A stretch of 10,509 nucleotides of DNA from positions 1 through 10,509 of the forward strand of contig JAUPLZ010000319.1 in assembly GCA_030836705.1 (NCBI GenBank), in the 5' to 3' direction. Position 1 is the stretch's first letter; the number at the start of each line of letters is the position of its first letter. This document shows positions 6,602 to 10,509 of the stretch, piece after piece. A program made the translations under genes and the position numbers. The notes under the pieces were generated by a model. That model was not told where the DNA came from. It made no database searches and worked only from the letters and a program-made list of their open reading frames with translations. This DNA is from Campylobacterota bacterium (GTDB taxonomy: Bacteria; Campylobacterota; Campylobacteria; Campylobacterales; SZUA-545).

Positions 6602-7695
6602 AAAAAATCAAAATAAATTACGCCGGCTGTATACTTACTTCAAACTCTCTAAGCAGCTGCACAAAATGTCAAGATATTTGTCCAAAAGAGGTCATAAAAA
6701 TCGATGAAGAGGGTTTGAAATTAACGCCTCATTTGTGTATAGAGTGCGCAGCTTGTTTTGGAGTTTGCCCGACGGAGAGTTTTGATTTTGAAAATTTTTC
6801 TATAAAAGATTTTTGCGTAGATTTTTTGCCCGACAAAGAGCCTTTGATAAGCTGCAAAAAAAACATCCCTTGTTTGAGTGCGCTAAATAGCGAATATCTT
6901 ATATCTTTTGTTTTGCAAAAAAAAGAGAATATTTTTGTAGATATCGGGCATTGCGAAAGTTGCGAAATAAAAGAAAAAGTTTTTGAACATATAGAAAAAA
7001 GCGCCAAAGAAGCGAATAATTTTCTTAAATGGTTTGGCATCGAACATGAAGTTATCGATAAAAAAATATCATTTGCCAAAGAGGAGAAAAAAGCGGAAAA
7101 AAACATTTCAAGAAGAGAGCTTTTTTCCAGAGCGAATCTAAAAGATATCGTAAAAACCAAACTTATTTTTGACGAAAAAGTAAACGAAGATGAGTTTAAA
7201 ACATACACTATCAGTGACGCAAAATTTGACAAAGAGTTAATAAAACAGAAAAAAAGACCTTTTAAAAGAGAATTTTTTATAAACGCTACAAGAAATTTGC
7301 CCGATTTAAATCCTCAAAAAACAGAGATAGAAAAAAGCGCATTTAATTTTATCTCAAGCAAAAAAATCTCAAAAGAGTGCACAAACTGCGCCATATGCTA
7401 TCAAGTCTGCCCAAGCGGCGCGCTTAACGGAGATAGAGCAAAAGGGAAAATAGAGTTTGATTTCCTCTACTGTCTTTCTTGCGCCTCTTGTTATGACGCT
7501 TGTCCGCTTAAGTGCATATCAAACGAAGAGAGTCTAAAAAAAGAGGATTTTACCTCGCCAAAAAGAAAGAGATTGGCGACTTTTTTTATGAGAAACTGCT
7601 CGGAGTGCGGCGTTTTGTATGTAAATAACGGCTCAAGCCTTTGTCCTAGATGCCAAGAGATGGACAATGAAGCTAGAGAGTTGGTAGGTTTTTAG
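6598..7695 (+). CDS. Poly-ferredoxin (four 4Fe-4S motifs) with C-terminal zinc-ribbon-like motif
   Basis: This 365-residue cytoplasmic iron-sulfur protein has no signal peptide or membrane segment. The N-terminal pair is C21-C24-C28-P (three visible ligands; Cys11 may be the fourth) and C47-C50-C53-C57-P. A middle region has extra cysteines (Cys86, Cys92, Cys119, Cys122) and then a Lys/Glu-rich linker to about 255 with SRRELFSR near 171-178. The C-terminal ferredoxin pair is C261-C264-C267-C271-P and C292-C295-C298-C302-P. The tail ends in CSEC (334-337) and CPRC (349-352), a rubredoxin or zinc-ribbon-like knuckle pair. Proteins of this shape sit beside TorD and formate dehydrogenase genes in Campylobacterota (from memory); electron transfer or cluster supply to the enzyme is inferred. 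Starts at an ATGA overlap with the TorD gene and ends in TAGTG with the next gene. Confidence 0.85.
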   Translation: MKKIKINYAGCILTSNSLSSCTKCQDICPKEVIKIDEEGLKLTPHLCIECAACFGVCPTESFDFENFSIKDFCVDFLPDKEPLISCKKNIPCLSALNSEYLISFVLQKKENIFVDIGHCESCEIKEKVFEHIEKSAKEANNFLKWFGIEHEVIDKKISFAKEEKKAEKNISRRELFSRANLKDIVKTKLIFDEKVNEDEFKTYTISDAKFDKELIKQKKRPFKREFFINATRNLPDLNPQKTEIEKSAFNFISSKKISKECTNCAICYQVCPSGALNGDRAKGKIEFDFLYCLSCASCYDACPLKCISNEESLKKEDFTSPKRKRLATFFMRNCSECGVLYVNNGSSLCPRCQEMDNEARELVGF

Positions 7696-8294
7696 TGAAT
7701 CCCGTCAATATAACAAAAGAGACAAAACTATACGGATTTGTCGGCGAAAATGTCACGCATAGCGAATTTTTGGCAGTTGTTAACCGCTATTTTGATTCAA
7801 ACAATATAGACGCTTTTTGTTCGGTTTTTAATATCAGATTTGATGATTTGGCGTTTTTCTTGCACAATATAAAGACAAGGTCGATAGAGGGAATTTTTAT
7901 CGAGCAAACTTACGCAAAAGCCATTTTTAGTATGCTCGATGAGGTTTTGGGCGAAAATTTCGGCATCGTTGATACTGTTTTTATCAGAGAAAAAAGATTA
8001 ATCGGGACTCTAGCCAGACCCGCGGCACTTGCAAAAATGCTTAATGAAAAATCAATGGCAAAAGATAAAAAAATCTATATCTATAAAATAAACGAGTGGG
8101 CAAAAGCCTTTATATTTGAGCTTATGAAGTTCCAGCCGGCAAAGATAATTCCGATTGACTCGATATCAAAAGATGAGATTTTAGACTCTTTGGTTGTTAA
8201 TTTTTCACGCGAAGAAAGGCTCGAGGTAAATAATAAAATAGATTTTTTTGACGATGAATGGCTAAGTAATTTTTATTTGAGTGTTGTTTTTTGA
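7695..8294 (+). CDS. Degenerate AroE-like (shikimate dehydrogenase fold) protein of the TorD/ferredoxin cluster
   Basis: The 199-residue product would usually be called hypothetical. Its outline follows AroE along its length. GFVGENVTHSEF (14-25) matches the IGxPxxHSxSP opening. IEGIFIEQTYAKAI (64-77) matches the GxNVTxPHKxAV loop. LDEVLGENFGIVDTV (81-95) matches LDExxxxAxxIGAVNTV. RLIGT (101-105) matches the GxNTD turn. KKIYIYKINEWAKAFIFEL (125-143) matches the Rossmann strand and helix. Catalytic Lys becomes Ala74, the NTD Asp is gone, the second Ser of HSxS is Phe25 or lost, and the GxGGxx dinucleotide loop reads KINEWA. It is also about 70 residues shorter than AroE. Shikimate reduction is therefore unlikely; a binding or scaffold role in redox-enzyme assembly is inference. 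The GTG start (7695-7697) overlaps the previous TAG, with TAGG 6 nt upstream. Confidence 0.65.
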   Translation: MNPVNITKETKLYGFVGENVTHSEFLAVVNRYFDSNNIDAFCSVFNIRFDDLAFFLHNIKTRSIEGIFIEQTYAKAIFSMLDEVLGENFGIVDTVFIREKRLIGTLARPAALAKMLNEKSMAKDKKIYIYKINEWAKAFIFELMKFQPAKIIPIDSISKDEILDSLVVNFSREERLEVNNKIDFFDDEWLSNFYLSVVF

Positions 8295-8330
8295 CAAATT
8301 TCACTCTTTGGCATCGGCTAAAGTTAGCGC

Positions 8331-8348
8331 AAAAAGCACTCGGCTTTT
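8331..8348 (-). terminator. Weak hairpin between convergent genes, possible terminator
   Basis: AAAAGC (8332-8337) and GCTTTT (8343-8348) form a 6-bp stem around a 5-nt loop, in the 57-bp gap between two convergent stop codons. Read on the minus strand, downstream of the permease stop, the stem ends in five T residues. The stem is short and AT-rich, so any termination would be weak. No better candidate is seen in the gap. Confidence 0.3.
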
Positions 8349-8351
8349 CCC

Positions 8352-9242
8352 TTATTTTTTTAAAATCATTAGCAAAAGCCCAACTAAAATAACACAAACG
8401 CTTATTAAAAAATACCAAGAAAATATTTCATTTAGAAATAAATATGCCAAAAAAGCGCCAAAAATTGTTTCCAAAAGCAATACGCTGGAGGTGGTAACTG
8501 GCGGTAAATTTTTTGAAGCCATTGTGATAGCAATAGTTGGAATAGCAGTAGAAAATATTCCAAGCCCTATAAGTATGAGCAAATTATCAAAAAGCATATT
8601 TTGATTTATTGATGCGGAATAGCCAAGAAAATAAAAAGATGGTATCAAAGCCACAAGAAGCATAGCGTAAGTAACACTTATTGAGGATGGCGAATGTTCC
8701 TTTTTTTGCGAGTGCAAGATGGCGTATACAGCAAATAAAAATGCAACCCCTAAAGCAAGACAATTTCCAAATATACGGCTAATTGTGTAATCTGAATTGG
8801 AGAAATTTGCACCAAAAAGTATTATTATCCCAACAATAGCTATCAAAAATCCTCTTTTTTCTTTTAGCGATATATTTTGCTTTGCTAATAGTTTGTACAA
8901 AATTACAAAAAGCGGAGCCATTGACATAAGAAGTGTAGTTTCTGCAACTGACGCCAATTGAAAAGATACTGTACCCATATAGTAGCAGCTAAGCATAATA
9001 AAGCCATACAGCCAAGTGCTTGAATACTTTAAATCCCTTATAATGGCTTTGAAATTAGATTTTAAACCTAAAAAAATTGATAAAAAAATAAATGCAAACA
9101 AAAATCGCAAAACAACTACTTCATAAGCTTGAAGCATAGGTAGCAACTTTATAAACACTCCAGCCGCTGCCCATCCAAATGCAGCAATAAATAATGCGAT
9201 TATTGCTATCTGGTATGAATAGTTATTTGTATTAACTTGCAA
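8352..9242 (-). CDS. EamA/DMT-family permease
   Basis: This 296-residue inner-membrane protein has ten predicted hydrophobic segments in two five-helix halves, the EamA (drug/metabolite transporter) layout. Family-like features are FGWAAAGVFIKLL near the first helix, the Arg-containing VVLRFLFAFIFL helix, and the second-half segment ending in LLETIFGAFLAYLFLNE, a pattern typical of the ninth helix region. Substrate is not predictable; relatives export amino acids, metabolites or drugs. Start is TTG (9240-9242) with AGGA at 9249-9252, 6 nt upstream; a later start would delete the first helix. It appears to be transcribed alone and converges on the AroE-like gene. Local base composition is lower in GC than the operon on the left. 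Confidence 0.88.
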   Translation of the reverse strand: MQVNTNNYSYQIAIIALFIAAFGWAAAGVFIKLLPMLQAYEVVVLRFLFAFIFLSIFLGLKSNFKAIIRDLKYSSTWLYGFIMLSCYYMGTVSFQLASVAETTLLMSMAPLFVILYKLLAKQNISLKEKRGFLIAIVGIIILFGANFSNSDYTISRIFGNCLALGVAFLFAVYAILHSQKKEHSPSSISVTYAMLLVALIPSFYFLGYSASINQNMLFDNLLILIGLGIFSTAIPTIAITMASKNLPPVTTSSVLLLETIFGAFLAYLFLNEIFSWYFLISVCVILVGLLLMILKK

Positions 9243-9272
9243 AATTTATCCTTTTTTTAGTCGCCGCTTTTC

Positions 9273-9318
9273 AAATTTATATCACTGTTGCCTTAAAGAT
9301 AAATTTCAATAGTGTGAT
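9273..9318. repeat. Interleaved inverted repeats in the gap between permease and 163-residue gene
   Basis: AAATTTAT (9273-9280) is the exact inverse of ATAAATTT (9299-9306). ATCACTGTTG (9281-9290) is an imperfect inverse of CAATAGTGTGAT (9307-9318). The arms run in the order A, B, A', B', the topology of an H-type pseudoknot, so the two helices overlap in register. A run of T follows on the plus strand. In such AT-rich DNA the A pair may be chance. Confidence 0.4.
9276..9284 (-). promoter_or_regulatory. Possible extended -10 for the permease gene
   Basis: On the minus strand this reads TGATATAAA, an extended -10 form (TGn followed by TATAAA), 33 nt upstream of the TTG start at 9242. No convincing -35 is visible, though TTGAAA lies further up with a long spacer. 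Read-through from the upstream two-gene module is also possible. Confidence 0.35.
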
Positions 9319-9332
9319 TTTTTGCTAAAAAA

Positions 9333-9824
9333 TTACTCCCCCGTTTTATAAAATCTATGCTCTTTATCCAAGTAAACAACATAAAAAGTATTTGTATCAA
9401 ATTTATGAGCTGTTTTTGGATGAGCTTTGTCCTTATATTCATCTGGAATTACAAATCCAATCAATCTTACTCTATTTTCTAAATGAAATCTTGCCCATAA
9501 AACTTGATGAGGGATGTGCTTTGGTTTAGCAAAATCCGTACTTACCGGAAAGCATTCATAAACTGTAAAAACTGGATAACTTCCTGCTTTTTGATTTTTC
9601 CAATATTCTAATGAAGATTTTGAGTAGTTTTTGAATTTATTTAGTAATTTAATTAGTTCATCATGTGACCAATCTTCAAAGCCTTGACTTATACCGTTTT
9701 GTACATCAAAATACCCAAAATTAAATTTGCATCTGCCTGTTAAATTATTGTCGCCACTATCAAGCGAGATAATAGAAATAGAATCTAAAAATGATTTTTT
9801 CTTTGTATTTTTAAAATTACTCAT
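9333..9824 (-). CDS. Unrecognised 163-residue partner of the upstream ATPase
   Basis: I do not recognise this family. The protein is soluble, with no signal peptide or membrane helix, and has a Lys-rich N-terminus, a central amphipathic Lys/Leu/Ser/Tyr stretch (WSHDELIKLLNKFKNY) and an aromatic-rich C-terminal half. The most conserved-looking parts are HQVLWARFHLENRVRLIGF and the final FYVVYLDKEHRFYK, which has charged and His residues that could be catalytic or nucleic-acid binding; that is inference only. Its ATG (9822-9824) overlaps the stop of the ATPase gene by 4 nt (ATGA), so the two are made together, and this one is second. The layout of a COG1106-like ATPase followed by a small unknown protein resembles ATPase/effector defence pairs. 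It is not RloB-like or DUF4435-like by eye. Confidence 0.7.
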   Translation of the reverse strand: MSNFKNTKKKSFLDSISIISLDSGDNNLTGRCKFNFGYFDVQNGISQGFEDWSHDELIKLLNKFKNYSKSSLEYWKNQKAGSYPVFTVYECFPVSTDFAKPKHIPHQVLWARFHLENRVRLIGFVIPDEYKDKAHPKTAHKFDTNTFYVVYLDKEHRFYKTGE

Positions 9825-10509
9825 AGTGCTATCTTTGGCTTACCGCCTATTTTGCCCGCATTATAAATAGGAGTAATAGGTCTATCATTTCTTATCATGT
9901 CACCCGGAATTTCATCAAGTCTAAACAAGAAGCTCTCGTTATCTTCTTTATTTACCAATACGATTTTATATTTTCCGAGTCTGTTCATTATTTCAGTATG
10001 ATGAGTTGTAAAAATCATCTGGGCATTATATGGATTTGTTTTTTTATCTTCAAATAAATCAACAAGCATTGGCAACAAATCTGGGTGAAGATTGGTATCA
10101 AATTCATCTAAAACAAGCGTTTTACCCATCGATAAAGCGATTTTATATAATCCTAATTGTCTATACAGCTCTTTTGTTCCGCTTGATTGCTCTACAAAAA
10201 ATAGATATTTTTCATCTTTATTTTCTGAAAAATAAAAAACTGGAAAATGCTCTATTTTTCCAGCTTCCTTGTCTTCTCTATCTAATATTTCAATATCTTT
10301 AATGCCTGTATCTGATTTTATTAGCATCTTTTTTACAAATTCAAAAATATCTTTATTTTCATGATAAAATTTTGATGCGAACTTATAATCTATAGGCAAC
10401 TCATACCTGCCGCAAGCATGAACATTGTCTGCCATTATCTGTTCAAAGATGGTGTATAAATGATTAATTGATTTCATATCATACTGTTTGGCAGCACTTA
10501 ATAAAGAAG
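9821..10509 (-). CDS. AAA15/COG1106-like ATPase, C-terminal part (gene continues past the window)
   Basis: This is the ATP-hydrolysing C-terminal half of an SMC/ABC-like ATPase. Numbered from the internal ATG at 10477, the signature-like EQSSGT is at 96-101, Walker B LVLDEFD at 121-127 (Asp124, Glu125), and the switch histidine TTHH at 157-160. The tail NAGKIGGKPKI matches the family's usual GxxGAxP-like end. Walker A and the N-terminal half are missing, and the frame stays open upstream of the ATG to the window edge (reading LLSAAKQYD). The true start therefore lies outside and the ATG at 10475-10477 is only internal. Such ATPases act with a partner in anti-phage or nucleic-acid-sensing systems; the partner here is the overlapping 163-residue protein. 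Confidence 0.85.
   Translation of the reverse strand, partial: SLLSAAKQYDMKSINHLYTIFEQIMADNVHACGRYELPIDYKFASKFYHENKDIFEFVKKMLIKSDTGIKDIEILDREDKEAGKIEHFPVFYFSENKDEKYLFFVEQSSGTKELYRQLGLYKIALSMGKTLVLDEFDTNLHPDLLPMLVDLFEDKKTNPYNAQMIFTTHHTEIMNRLGKYKIVLVNKEDNESFLFRLDEIPGDMIRNDRPITPIYNAGKIGGKPKIAL

Noticed and set aside
6855..6930. Runs of seven or more A in the ferredoxin gene as programmed frameshift sites
   Set aside because: The downstream cysteine motifs are all in the same frame as the start, and A runs are common throughout this AT-rich DNA.
6729..7232. Minus-strand open frame of 167 codons opposite the ferredoxin gene
   Set aside because: It is an antisense shadow: the plus strand has clear cysteine motifs there, while the minus product is a low-complexity Ser/Phe/Leu string with no motif.
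8281..8604. Plus-strand open frame of 107 codons starting inside the AroE-like gene
   Set aside because: It lies mostly antisense to the permease, whose membrane helices are convincing; no ribosome site or family match supports it.
10475..10477. ATG as the true start of the ATPase gene
   Set aside because: The frame stays open upstream to the window edge with family-like residues, and Walker A would be missing from a protein starting here.
1..10509. CRISPR arrays, tRNA/rRNA genes, insertion sequences, attachment sites
   Set aside because: No regularly spaced repeats, tRNA-like cloverleaf, transposase motif or terminal repeats were seen on reading both strands.

Overview
The window reads as AT-rich DNA from a chemolithotroph-like member of the Campylobacterota (Sulfurimonas, Sulfuricurvum or a relative). 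This placement is inferred from the protein style: a PglF/WbpM-type membrane dehydratase, a TorD plus poly-ferredoxin accessory cluster of the kind found beside molybdenum formate dehydrogenases in this phylum, heavy Lys/Phe/Ile use and tightly overlapping genes. No rRNA, tRNA, CRISPR array or insertion sequence was seen. The left edge looks like a contig end with a damaged or chimeric structure, and the right edge cuts a gene.

Positions 1-559 hold two inverted, incomplete copies of the 5' half of bioB (biotin synthase). They meet head to head at about 211-217. The arms differ at only four of 136 positions. Three differences are synonymous, and one turns a Glu codon of the minus-strand copy into TAG. 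From 559 to 5890 the minus strand carries a seven-gene run, in transcription order: a PglF/WbpM-like nucleotide-sugar 4,6-dehydratase, a phosphomannomutase/phosphoglucomutase, a small secreted protein, an ExoX-like 3'-5' exonuclease, MobA, a YfcE-like phosphoesterase and bioB. Every junction is a stop/start overlap (five of 4 nt, one of 1 nt), so the run is probably one translationally coupled operon.

A 93-bp gap (5891-5983) separates this operon from a divergent plus-strand operon (5984-8294) of three overlapping genes: a TorD-family chaperone, a 365-residue protein with four ferredoxin-like clusters and a C-terminal zinc-ribbon-like motif, and a 199-residue protein that looks like a shikimate dehydrogenase (AroE) stripped of its catalytic and NADP-binding residues. 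Such genes normally serve assembly of a Mo/W-bisMGD oxidoreductase such as formate dehydrogenase. MobA, across the divergent promoter, makes the matching cofactor. No catalytic subunit follows; the cluster stops at a convergent gene.

The right part (8352-10509) is more AT-rich by eye and is all on the minus strand. It holds a ten-helix DMT/EamA permease and, upstream of it, a two-gene module: the C-terminal part of an ABC-type/AAA15 (COG1106-like) ATPase that continues past the window, overlapping by 4 nt with an unrecognised 163-residue protein. This pair has the layout of a phage-defence or toxin-like system, but the effector has no motif I can name.
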